DNA from: an uncultured Collinsella sp.
GTDB taxonomy: Bacteria; Actinomycetota; Coriobacteriia; Coriobacteriales; Coriobacteriaceae
DNA length: 8,812 nt
Direction of reading: 5' to 3'
Assembly (NCBI GenBank): GCA_902490095.1
Contig: CABUCQ010000083.1
Coordinates: 1 to 8,812 of the forward strand
How positions within the stretch are numbered: position 1 is the first letter of the stretch; every line of letters starts with the position of its first letter. This document shows, one piece after another, positions 1 to 6,661 of this stretch. The position numbers were made by a program, and so were the translations under genes. The notes under the pieces were generated by a model. The model saw nothing but the letters and a program-made list of their open reading frames with translations, was not told where the DNA came from and made no database searches.

Positions 1-35
1 CATCCGCGCGAGCGCAAGCTCGATATCCCGTCTAA
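1..35 (-). other. Start of the region downstream of murG
   Basis: The window ends 35 bases after the murG stop codon. On the minus strand a potential ATG lies at 3 to 1, and a TTG at 17 to 15 in another frame has a weak ACGGGA upstream, so either could begin the next gene. By dcw order murC would be expected, but nothing coding can be recognised in so short a stretch. A 5-bp hairpin (CGAGC/GCTCG, positions 9-22) has no T-run and is not a convincing terminator. Confidence 0.3.
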
Positions 36-1151
36 CTAACGCAAACCCTCTACTGCATCGGCCAAAAGTGCGGCGGCGCGGTCCTGAGCCAACCCGCGCG
101 CCGCCTGACGCATGGCATCGCGCGCCTGCGCATCATCGATAAGATGCAGCAGCTCATCGGCAAACGCCCGGGTGTCGATATCGGCATCGGCGCAGAGCAC
201 GCCAGCACCGGCATCGACCAGATAGCGGGCATTGGTGGTCTGATGATCGGCCGTCGCATGCGGATACGGCACGAGCACCGAAGGCACGGCGAGGGCGGCA
301 ATCTCGGCCACGCTCGAGGCGCCGGAGCGCGAGAGCACCAGGTCAGCTGCAGCTAGCATGTCGCCCATGTTGTCAATGTAGGGCTGGACGCGATAGCGCT
401 TCGTCTCATCGGGCGTCAGCGCCAAAGCACGCTCGGTGTCCTCAAAGCCGTCGGCTCCCGTCGAATGCAAAATGTAGAGATTCTCACGCGAAAGCAGCTC
501 GCCCTTGAGCGAGGCCACGCGCTCGTTGAGATGCTGGGCACCGAGCGAACCGCCAAAGACAAGCAGTAGCACAGCGTCCTCGGGCACGCCAAGTGCCTCG
601 CGGCCGCGGGCGCGATCGCCCTCAATGACCGAGCGGCGCACCGGATTACCGGTCATGAGCACATGTTCGGGGTCGCCCTCGCGCTCAAAGACAGAGCGCG
701 CAGCCGGCACCGAGATGCACACGCGGGCGGCATGGGAACTCATCGTCTTATTGGCCAGGCCCGGAACAGAGTTCTGCTCGTGCAGCAGATACGGAACGCC
801 CGCATCCTTGCACCAGCCCAGCAGCGGGACCTCGACGTAGGCACCAAAACCGATGGCAGTATCGGGCTTGCCAACCTTTGAGAAATGACTGGCAAGCGAG
901 CGCTTGGCCTTATTGACGCGCCACAGCGAAGTCAGCGCGGTCCAAGGACGGGAGCGGTCGAAGCCCGTGACCGTAATGGGCACAAAATCAAACCCAGCCT
1001 CGGGGACCAGACGACCCTCGAGCTTGCGCGACTGGCCCACGAACACAACGTGGTGGCCACGGTCACGCAGCTCTTCGGCCAAGGCGAGCGCGGGGTTGAT
1101 GTGTCCTGCCGTGCCGCCGGCTGCAATAGCAACGGTCATCTTATCGGTCAT
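36..1151 (-). CDS. murG: MurG, UDP-GlcNAc:lipid I N-acetylglucosaminyltransferase
   Basis: This GT-B glycosyltransferase (371 aa) adds GlcNAc from UDP-GlcNAc to lipid I, making lipid II at the inner face of the cytoplasmic membrane. Visible motifs are the N-terminal glycine loop GGTAGHINPALALA (12-25, with His17), HEQNSVPGLANK (124-135), GNPVR (168-172), VFGGSLGAQHLN (198-209) and the UDP-GlcNAc-binding stretch RSGASSVAEIAAL (275-287, Glu283) followed by DHQTTNA (302-308). Length is normal for the family. I chose the ATG at 1151 because GAAGGGA lies 5 bases upstream; a GTG at 1169 and an ATG at 1139 are in-frame alternatives. The start lies inside the end of ftsW (11-base overlap), which suggests translational coupling. 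The second glycine-rich loop is unusual: GFGAYVEVP (101-109), where E. coli MurG has GMGGYVSGP. The family assignment is secure. Confidence 0.97.
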   Translation of the reverse strand: MTDKMTVAIAAGGTAGHINPALALAEELRDRGHHVVFVGQSRKLEGRLVPEAGFDFVPITVTGFDRSRPWTALTSLWRVNKAKRSLASHFSKVGKPDTAIGFGAYVEVPLLGWCKDAGVPYLLHEQNSVPGLANKTMSSHAARVCISVPAARSVFEREGDPEHVLMTGNPVRRSVIEGDRARGREALGVPEDAVLLLVFGGSLGAQHLNERVASLKGELLSRENLYILHSTGADGFEDTERALALTPDETKRYRVQPYIDNMGDMLAAADLVLSRSGASSVAEIAALAVPSVLVPYPHATADHQTTNARYLVDAGAGVLCADADIDTRAFADELLHLIDDAQARDAMRQAARGLAQDRAAALLADAVEGLR

Positions 1152-2661
1152 GGTAGTCCCTTCGTACACGCGGTCCCTGGTCGTCGGTGCGCAGACGCGC
1201 CGACGGGTCCGAGTTCAAATCGATTCGATTATATCCGCCGCCCGCGTTGCGAGGGCTGGGACGCTGCGGACGACCTTGCGGCGCCGTTCGCTGACGCGGG
1301 CGGGCTGCCGGCTCGGTCGCAGAGCCATTCAGGACGGTAAAACCGTTACGCGTAGATCGCTCGCCGCGCACGTGGGGCATGCCGGCGGTGCTCTCATCCA
1401 TAACGGCAAAGCTCTCGCGGCGACGGTCGTACTCATCGCGACGGGCGCTCTCATACGAAACGCGCAGGATCAGACCGGCGAGCATAAGCGACACAATAAT
1501 CGAAGAGCCGCCGTAGCTAATAAACGGCAACGGTTTGCCCGTCATGGGAAACACGTTGAGGATGCCCAGCGCGTTAATCAAAAACTGCACCGCGAGAATG
1601 ACTGCGGAGCCAGACGCCATGAGCGCACCCCGACGATCGGTCGCCTGCTCGGCAATGCGAAACGCCGAGTAGATCAGCATCGCAAACACCAAGAAGAACA
1701 GCACGGTTCCGACAAAACCGACTTCCTCGCCAATGATGGCCAGGATGTAGTCGTTGTGCGCCTCGGGCAGATACGAGTACTTCATGGTTGAGTTGCCGAT
1801 GCCACGGCCGAACAGACCGCCCGAGGCAAACGCCATGATGGCAAGCGTGGCCTGATAGCCGTCACCATATTCGTCGGCCCAAGGGTTCAAGGCAACCTGA
1901 ATACGCACCATACGGTATGGCTCTGCGACAAGCGCAATCACGATCACGAGAATGCCGAAGATTAGCACGCCGATGATAAATCTGGGGTCGAGACCCGCAA
2001 ACAACGCCATGCACATGAGGGTCAACAGGATGATCAGGACAGTACCGAAATCGGGCTGGATAAAGATCAGAAAGAGCGAAATGCCCAGGTAGATACCCAT
2101 CTTGCGAAGGAATTCGTTGATGTTGCCACCGGGCGAAAAGAAGCGATCAAGCATGATGGCCGAATACGCAATGGCAAATGGCTTTAAAAACTCGGAAGGC
2201 TGGAACTGAATACCGGCGATGTTGAGCCAGCGCGTGGCGCCACGGCTGCCGCTGCCCACCAAGAACACCAGAAGCAGTAGCCCTATCATGCCGATAAGGA
2301 AGATCCTGAGCACATCCTCCCCAAACCAGCTGTCCGGCAAAACGCGCACGATGGCAATCAGCGCCAGAACACCGACCACGGCAAACGCGGCCTGTCGACC
2401 CAGAAAAAACGTCGCCGAGCCATTCTCGTGCAGCGCCTCGACCGAAGACGCCGAGTACACCATCAGCAGGCCAAAGCATACCAAGGTAAACAAGCAGGCC
2501 ATGAATATCAAACGGGGGCGCATGATACGGGCGGGAACGCCGGCAATATAGCGTTCGCTAAACGACTGCCCGCCGCGACCGGAACGCGGTGTGCTGCGCC
2601 GCGAGGAAGCACGGTCCGAGTCGGGCCTCCTCATACCTTGTCGGGGGCTCTCCTCTCTCAC
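1141..2661 (-). CDS. ftsW: FtsW, SEDS-family septal peptidoglycan glycosyltransferase
   Basis: FtsW is a polytopic membrane enzyme that polymerises lipid II into glycan strands at the septum together with the class B PBP FtsI. Numbering from the GTG at 2661 (506 aa), a basic cytoplasmic N-terminus (1-50) precedes many hydrophobic segments from about 51 to 401. SEDS signatures are GATRWLNIAGIQFQPSEFLK (141-160), QPDFGT (202-207), AHNDYILAIIGEE (301-313) and PMTGKPLPFISYGGSS (372-387). Asp304 in HND matches the catalytic Asp of the family. PMTGKPLPFISYGGSS, with its septal partner FtsI nearby, favours FtsW over RodA. A tail of about 105 residues (402-506) is rich in Arg, Pro, Asn and Gly and is probably disordered and cytoplasmic. 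The GTG start has AGGGG 6 bases upstream; a TTG at 2667 and an ATG at 2634 are alternatives. It begins 9 bases after murD. Confidence 0.95.
   Translation of the reverse strand: MREESPRQGMRRPDSDRASSRRSTPRSGRGGQSFSERYIAGVPARIMRPRLIFMACLFTLVCFGLLMVYSASSVEALHENGSATFFLGRQAAFAVVGVLALIAIVRVLPDSWFGEDVLRIFLIGMIGLLLLVFLVGSGSRGATRWLNIAGIQFQPSEFLKPFAIAYSAIMLDRFFSPGGNINEFLRKMGIYLGISLFLIFIQPDFGTVLIILLTLMCMALFAGLDPRFIIGVLIFGILVIVIALVAEPYRMVRIQVALNPWADEYGDGYQATLAIMAFASGGLFGRGIGNSTMKYSYLPEAHNDYILAIIGEEVGFVGTVLFFLVFAMLIYSAFRIAEQATDRRGALMASGSAVILAVQFLINALGILNVFPMTGKPLPFISYGGSSIIVSLMLAGLILRVSYESARRDEYDRRRESFAVMDESTAGMPHVRGERSTRNGFTVLNGSATEPAARPRQRTAPQGRPQRPSPRNAGGGYNRIDLNSDPSARLRTDDQGPRVRRDYHDR
1157..1163 (-). 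promoter_or_regulatory. Ribosome binding site of murG
   Basis: On the minus strand GAAGGGA lies 5 bases before the ATG at 1151. It falls inside the last codons of ftsW and decides the murG start over the GTG at 1169, which would place this motif inside the gene, and over the ATG at 1139, which would be 17 bases away. Confidence 0.7.
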
Positions 2662-2667
2662 CGGCAA

Positions 2668-2672
2668 CCCCT
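2668..2672 (-). promoter_or_regulatory. Possible ribosome binding site of ftsW
   Basis: AGGGG on the minus strand overlaps the murD stop codon and ends 6 bases before the GTG at 2661. It favours GTG over the TTG at 2667, which would leave no spacer. The ATG at 2634 has an AGGAG some 15 bases upstream, a poor distance, so the start remains uncertain by up to 11 codons. Confidence 0.45.
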
Positions 2673-4077
2673 ATTCCATTTGCGATTTCGCCGCAGCGGC
2701 AAGCTGGGCCACATAGTCCTTAAACACGCGGCCGCGCTCCTCATAGCCCGAGAACTCATCGAACGAAGAGCAGGCAGGAGAAAGTAAGATCACGTCGCCA
2801 CGGCTCGACAGCGAACGGGCGACGTCCACGGCATCGCGCAGGTCATCCGCCTGGGCGATATCCACATCGCCATCGACATCGGCCTCGTCCATAGCGGCGG
2901 TGAAGCGCTCGCGCGCATCGCCAAAGCAGACGACCGAGCGTACGTTATCCATAACAACGCGCGCGAAGTCCGTGAGCGGCGTGCCCTTATCGTGGCCGCC
3001 GAGCAGCAAGATCACGTCGTCATCGGGAAATGCCGTCAGCGCCTTCTCGACCGCATCGGTGTTGGTCGCCTTGGAATCGTTGACGTAGCGCACGCCGTCA
3101 ATCTCGCCACACGGCTCCACGCGGTGCTCGAGCGGCTGGAACGAGGCCAGACCGCGGCAGACACCATCGACATCGGCACCGACTGCCAGGGCAGCCGTGG
3201 CAGCGCACAGGGCATTGATAACATTGTGATGGCCCGAGATCTTGAGCTCGGATGTAGCGATGAGCGGAGTCTCGACGCCCTTCAGGCGCACGATCATCTT
3301 GCCATCGCGCACAAAGGCGGCATCCTCGCCCTCGGGCTCGTCAAAAGCGACCTTGCAGATGCGATGACCCGGCGTGTAGATGTACTCATCGAACTCGTGA
3401 ATGCCGGCGTCTTCGACGTCGACAACCACCAGATCGTCATCGACCATATTGTCAAACAGTTTGATCTTGGCAAGCGCATAGTTCTTATGGCTCTTATGCC
3501 AGCCCAAGTGGTCGGGAGTGATGTTGAGCAGCACCGCCACGCGAGGATGAAGCTCGGCGGTCGTAGCAATCTGGTAGCTCGAGAGCTCGGCCACAAACCA
3601 CTCGTTATGAGCTCGGCCGTCAATCTCGTTGACCGGCGGCTCGCCGATGTTGCCGACAGCTACGCTGGCCTCACCGGCAGCCTTGAGCAGATAATCAGTC
3701 AGCGACGTGGTAGTCGTCTTGCCGTTGGTGCCCGTAATGGCAATCCAGTTATCGGGCGACAGGCGATAGGCAAACTCGGGCTCACCCATAATCTGGGCGG
3801 CATGCTCGCGCCCGGCCTTAAAGAAGCCCGAGAACTCCGAGATGCCCGGGCACGTCACGCATACGTCATAGGCGCCCTCGACCTGTTCGGTCCCATAGAC
3901 AAACGACGCACCAGCAGCCTCGAGCGCACGCGTGGCGTCATTGGGCTCAGAGGTGCCGCCGCCATACACGGTAACGGCGCTTACGCGCTCGGGATGTGCC
4001 AGCGCCCAGCAGGCGACATCGAGACCGGATTTGCCCTGACCCAAAACGAGCAGGCTAAAGACATCAGCAAGAGGCAT
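2671..4077 (-). CDS. murD: MurD, UDP-N-acetylmuramoyl-L-alanine--D-glutamate ligase
   Basis: This cytoplasmic ATP-dependent Mur ligase (468 aa) adds D-Glu to UDP-MurNAc-L-Ala. The N-terminal Rossmann-like domain begins with VLGQGKSG (11-18). The central ATPase domain has the P-loop AITGTNGKTTTTSL (113-126), GNIG (142-145), ELSSYQI (164-170) and NITPDHLGWH (185-194), then ALAKIKLF (201-208), where Lys204 matches the lysine that is carbamylated in this family. GHHNVINAL (282-290) and LEHRVE (316-321) lead to the C-terminal domain with YVNDSKATNTDA (331-342), LLLGGHDKG (357-365) and LLSPACSSFDEFSGYEERG (431-449), all typical of MurD rather than MurC, MurE or MurF. It is about 30 residues longer than E. 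coli MurD, with acidic loops near 212-253 and 397-412. It starts 9 bases after mraY with only a weak Shine-Dalgarno, so coupling to mraY is likely. Confidence 0.97.
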   Translation of the reverse strand: MPLADVFSLLVLGQGKSGLDVACWALAHPERVSAVTVYGGGTSEPNDATRALEAAGASFVYGTEQVEGAYDVCVTCPGISEFSGFFKAGREHAAQIMGEPEFAYRLSPDNWIAITGTNGKTTTTSLTDYLLKAAGEASVAVGNIGEPPVNEIDGRAHNEWFVAELSSYQIATTAELHPRVAVLLNITPDHLGWHKSHKNYALAKIKLFDNMVDDDLVVVDVEDAGIHEFDEYIYTPGHRICKVAFDEPEGEDAAFVRDGKMIVRLKGVETPLIATSELKISGHHNVINALCAATAALAVGADVDGVCRGLASFQPLEHRVEPCGEIDGVRYVNDSKATNTDAVEKALTAFPDDDVILLLGGHDKGTPLTDFARVVMDNVRSVVCFGDARERFTAAMDEADVDGDVDIAQADDLRDAVDVARSLSSRGDVILLSPACSSFDEFSGYEERGRVFKDYVAQLAAAAKSQME

Positions 4078-4086
4078 GAAAGACCA

Positions 4087-5106
4087 CTATCCCAACTGGA
4101 AGAACAAAGCAAGGCCAACGGCACCAAAGGCCGCAGCGATAATCCAAAAACGGATGACGACCTTGGTCTCGGCCCAGCCCTTCTTTTCGAAATGATGATG
4201 GATGGGCGCCATAAGGAAGACGCGCTTGTGCGTAAAGTGGAAGTAGACAACCTGAATCATGACCGACAGGGTCTCAACGATAAACAGGCCGCCGATGATG
4301 AGGGAGACGACCTCGGTGTTGGTCATGATGGACGTGCAGGCAAACGCGGCGCCCAGGGCAAGCGAGCCGGTATCGCCCATAAAGATGCTCGCCGGATAGC
4401 AGTTGAACCACAGAAAGCCCAAGCAGGCACCGGCACACGCGGTGCAGAAGATGGACAGGTTCACGTCTCCGTGCAAAAACGCCATGGCAGCCATGGCGAG
4501 CATGGCAATCATGGAGGTGCCGCCAGCAAGACCGTCAAGGCCATCGGTCAGGTTCACGGCATTAGAAAGACCGGCGATCATCAGCCAGCAAAAGACAATG
4601 TAGAGCCACGGGAACGAAAGGCCGCAGATGGTGGTCGAAAGAACACCGAGGTCAATCGTCAGGCCGCCGGGAAAACGAATCTCGGGGGCGACGCCGCACC
4701 AGTTAACGGCAAGTACCGTAAAGGTGACACAGATAATGGTTAGACCGATCATCTTGGCATGAGGCGTCAGACCGAGCGAGCGCCCATGCGTAACGGAGGT
4801 CAGGTCGTCAATCAGGCCCAGCACGCCGGTCGCCAGCGTGGCGAGGAGCACGAGCACGAGCTCGGTGGTGAGCTTGCCCATCAGCAGGCAGGTCAGCGAG
4901 ATCGCGACGAGGATGACAACACCACCCATGGTGGGCGTTCCCTGCTTAACCAAATGACGCTTGGGGCCGTCGGCACGAACCTGCTGGCCGATACCCTCGA
5001 CCTTGAGCAGCTTGATCCACCACGGCATGAGCAGCAGCGCAATGGCGGCGGCGATGCCAAGCCCCAAAAAAGCCTGATACGTTGGATACGAGGGATTGCC
5101 GAACAT
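4087..5106 (-). CDS. mraY: MraY, phospho-N-acetylmuramoyl-pentapeptide transferase
   Basis: MraY is an integral membrane transferase (339 aa) that moves phospho-MurNAc-pentapeptide from UDP onto undecaprenyl phosphate, forming lipid I. Family motifs in order are RADGPKRHLVKQGTPTMGG (44-62), the Asp pair IDD (99-101), NAVNLTDGLDGLAGG (182-196), FMGDTGSLALG (242-252, Asp245) and PIHHHFEKKGW (301-311). About ten hydrophobic segments separate them, as expected. Length is close to that of other MraY proteins. After the Asp pair the sequence is DDLTSV, whereas many MraY proteins have a lysine at the fifth position (DDxxK). The hydrophobic segment around 199-208 carries Met at every third residue. 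The ATG start at 5106 lies 3 bases after the murF stop; GGAAGG sits 13 bases upstream, rather far, so initiation probably depends on coupling to murF. Confidence 0.97.
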   Translation of the reverse strand: MFGNPSYPTYQAFLGLGIAAAIALLLMPWWIKLLKVEGIGQQVRADGPKRHLVKQGTPTMGGVVILVAISLTCLLMGKLTTELVLVLLATLATGVLGLIDDLTSVTHGRSLGLTPHAKMIGLTIICVTFTVLAVNWCGVAPEIRFPGGLTIDLGVLSTTICGLSFPWLYIVFCWLMIAGLSNAVNLTDGLDGLAGGTSMIAMLAMAAMAFLHGDVNLSIFCTACAGACLGFLWFNCYPASIFMGDTGSLALGAAFACTSIMTNTEVVSLIIGGLFIVETLSVMIQVVYFHFTHKRVFLMAPIHHHFEKKGWAETKVVIRFWIIAAAFGAVGLALFFQLG

Positions 5107-5109
5107 GGG

Positions 5110-6534
5110 CTAGCACACACCTTCCACAAAGCGGTCGAGCTCAACAAAGCGGGAACCCTTGACCAGTACAACATCATGTTTTTCAAGCGCGCCGCCCATG
5201 CGGTCGAGCACCTGCTGATAATCGGAGAACACCTGGATGCGGTCCTCGTCCATGCCCATCATGCGCGCGGCATCGGCCATAAGCTGGGCCAGCTCACCAC
5301 CCACGCACGCCAGCATGTCGAGCTTCTTGGCGGCGGCATAGGCGCCCACGAGTTCATGCATGCGAGGAGCCTCATCGCCCATCTCGCCCATCTCGCCCAA
5401 GATCGCCATGCGAGACCCCGTGCACGAAAGCGAGCACAGCAGATCGAGGCCAGCAGCCATGGATTCGGCACTGGCGTTATAGGAATCGTCGATGACGCGG
5501 GCACCGCTCTTGGCGCGTTTGATCTCCTGGCGGTGACCGGTGATCGTGAGGCCTCTAAAGGCAGCATCGATCTGCTCGGGCGTCACGCCCAGGCGATAGG
5601 CAACCGCGGCGGCCTTAACGGCATTTGGGACGGACTGCACGCCGGGGATGGCAAGCATGGTATCGATTGTCTCGCCCTGACCAAAATCGAGCGTAAAGAC
5701 CGGACGGCCCTCGTCATCAACTCGAACGTCGCGGGCACGGACCTCATCATCGTCCGAGACGCCGGCCAGCATCACGTCGATACCAGCAGGCTGGGCGAAC
5801 GTATCGCGAATGAACGGCGTAAAGTCGTCCTCGCCGCCCAAAACCAGCAGCGGCAAGAAGTCGCCAGCGGCGCACATACCCTGGACAATCTCGGCCTTAG
5901 CGCGGGCGATGTTCTCGCGGCTACCCAAAATGCCGATATGAGAGGTACCAATCTTGCTCACGATGGCAAGGTTGGGATTGGCGGACTGGGACAGGCGCTC
6001 GATCTCGTGGAAATGGTTCATGCCCATCTCGAGCACCAGGACCTCGGTATCGGCCGGAGCGGAAAGCACCGTGAGCGGCATGCCGATCAGGTTATTGAAA
6101 TTGCCCTTGGTGGCCCAGACACGATAGCGCTTGGCGAGCACGGCGGCGAGCACGTCCTTGGTCGTCGTCTTGCCGATGGAACCGGTAATACCAACGACCA
6201 GGCAGCCAAGCTCCAGACGGTACGCGTGCGCCAAACGCAGCAGAAAGTCCTCGGGATCATCGGTCAGCAAGATGGCACAGCCCTTGTCCTGCGCCAGCGA
6301 GACCAGCTCGGCCTCGGGCTCACGCGTCATCACGACGGCGCCGGCACCCGACTGGACGGCACGGGAAGCAAAATCATTGCCGTCGACGTTTTCACCGGGA
6401 AAGGCGACGAAAATCGTCCCTTCCTCGACCTGACGCGAGTCGATAACGCACCCGCGGCATACCCGATCGGCTTCTCCCGTCACGGTTCGGGCCCCTGTTG
6501 CGGCCGCGAGGTTGTTGACGGCGATCTCTATCAT
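5110..6534 (-). CDS. murF: MurF, UDP-MurNAc-tripeptide--D-alanyl-D-alanine ligase
   Basis: MurF (474 aa) is the last cytoplasmic Mur ligase; it adds D-Ala-D-Ala to UDP-MurNAc-tripeptide using ATP. The N-terminal substrate domain has VIDSRQVEEG (30-39). The ATPase domain has the P-loop GITGSIGKTTTKD (115-127), KGNFNN (143-148), LEMGMN (168-173) and IGTSHIG (195-201), then ARAKAEI (210-216), where Lys213 is the likely carbamylated lysine. The C-terminal domain has GHRQE (333-337), IDDSYNASAESM (348-359), LGEMGEMGDEAPRMHELVG (379-397) and VLVKGSR (456-462). The combination of DDSYNA, a MurF-type LGEMxEMG block and VKGSR separates it from MurE. The ATG start has a strong Shine-Dalgarno 5 bases upstream. 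It follows ftsI after 127 bases, with no murE between. Substrate specificity at residue 3 of the peptide cannot be read from the sequence. Confidence 0.97.
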   Translation of the reverse strand: MIEIAVNNLAAATGARTVTGEADRVCRGCVIDSRQVEEGTIFVAFPGENVDGNDFASRAVQSGAGAVVMTREPEAELVSLAQDKGCAILLTDDPEDFLLRLAHAYRLELGCLVVGITGSIGKTTTKDVLAAVLAKRYRVWATKGNFNNLIGMPLTVLSAPADTEVLVLEMGMNHFHEIERLSQSANPNLAIVSKIGTSHIGILGSRENIARAKAEIVQGMCAAGDFLPLLVLGGEDDFTPFIRDTFAQPAGIDVMLAGVSDDDEVRARDVRVDDEGRPVFTLDFGQGETIDTMLAIPGVQSVPNAVKAAAVAYRLGVTPEQIDAAFRGLTITGHRQEIKRAKSGARVIDDSYNASAESMAAGLDLLCSLSCTGSRMAILGEMGEMGDEAPRMHELVGAYAAAKKLDMLACVGGELAQLMADAARMMGMDEDRIQVFSDYQQVLDRMGGALEKHDVVLVKGSRFVELDRFVEGVC

Positions 6535-6539
6535 TGCAG

Positions 6540-6546
6540 CTCCCCT
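6540..6546 (-). promoter_or_regulatory. Strong ribosome binding site of murF
   Basis: AGGGGAG on the minus strand lies 5 bases before the murF ATG at 6534. Together with the murG site it is the clearest Shine-Dalgarno in the window, fitting a gene that cannot rely on coupling to the distant upstream stop codon. Confidence 0.75.
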
Positions 6547-6571
6547 GTAAACCTAATAATGCTATCGGCGT

Positions 6572-6577
6572 ATTGTA
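6572..6577 (-). promoter_or_regulatory. Candidate -10 element upstream of murF
   Basis: TACAAT on the minus strand matches the sigma-70 -10 consensus at five of six positions and lies 37 bases before the murF start codon. No recognisable TTGACA-like -35 element lies 16 to 18 bases upstream; that stretch is occupied by a GC-rich dyad. It would need an activator or a different sigma specificity to work, so it is only a candidate. Confidence 0.25.
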
Positions 6578-6582
6578 TCCCA

Positions 6583-6602
6583 GCGCCGCGCATGCGTGGT
6601 GC
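6583..6602. repeat. 20-base near-palindromic dyad upstream of murF
   Basis: The plus-strand half-site GCGCCGCGCA is followed directly by TGCGTGGTGC, whose reverse complement is GCACCACGCA. The arms agree at 8 of 10 positions, and the innermost 8 bases (CGCATGCG) are a perfect palindrome. There is no loop, so this reads better as a dimeric protein site than as an RNA hairpin. It ends 5 bases upstream of the candidate -10 hexamer, where a regulator would overlap the -35 region. Chance occurrence in GC-rich DNA is quite possible. Confidence 0.35.
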
Positions 6603-6661
6603 AGGGCATGTGAACACCCCTCATATGGGACAACAAACCACGCCCCAAAGATTGTAACCCC

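Larger units (their letters stand above)
6535..6661 (-). other. Intergenic region between ftsI and murF (canonical murE position)
   Basis: This is the only gap of notable size in the cluster, 127 bases; other junctions are 3 to 17 bases or overlap. It has no open frame resembling a Mur ligase fragment and no hairpin followed by a T-run, so no intrinsic terminator is visible. It contains the murF Shine-Dalgarno, two TACAAT hexamers (minus strand, 6572-6577 and 6651-6656), a 20-base dyad (6583-6602) and an imperfect inverted repeat (6603-6621). An internal promoter for murF and the genes after it is a possible role, inferred only. Confidence 0.6.

Noticed and set aside
9..22. Short hairpin CGAGC-loop-GCTCG just after murG as a terminator
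   Set aside because: The stem has only five pairs and no T-run follows; the cluster is expected to continue into the next gene.
904..1791. Plus-strand open frame opposite ftsW and the start of murG
   Set aside because: It is in codon register with ftsW, and it ends at plus-strand TGA 1789-1791, which is simply a UCA serine codon of ftsW. It is a shadow.
5376..5400. Tandem 9-base repeat (catctcgcc) in murF
   Set aside because: It encodes GEMGEMGDE, which corresponds to the conserved LGDM-x-ELGEE block of MurF, so it is normal coding sequence and not an expansion.
6651..6656. Second TACAAT hexamer right after the ftsI stop codon as a promoter
   Set aside because: No TTGACA-like element lies 16 to 18 bases upstream in the ftsI end, and it is too far from murF to favour over the nearer hexamer.
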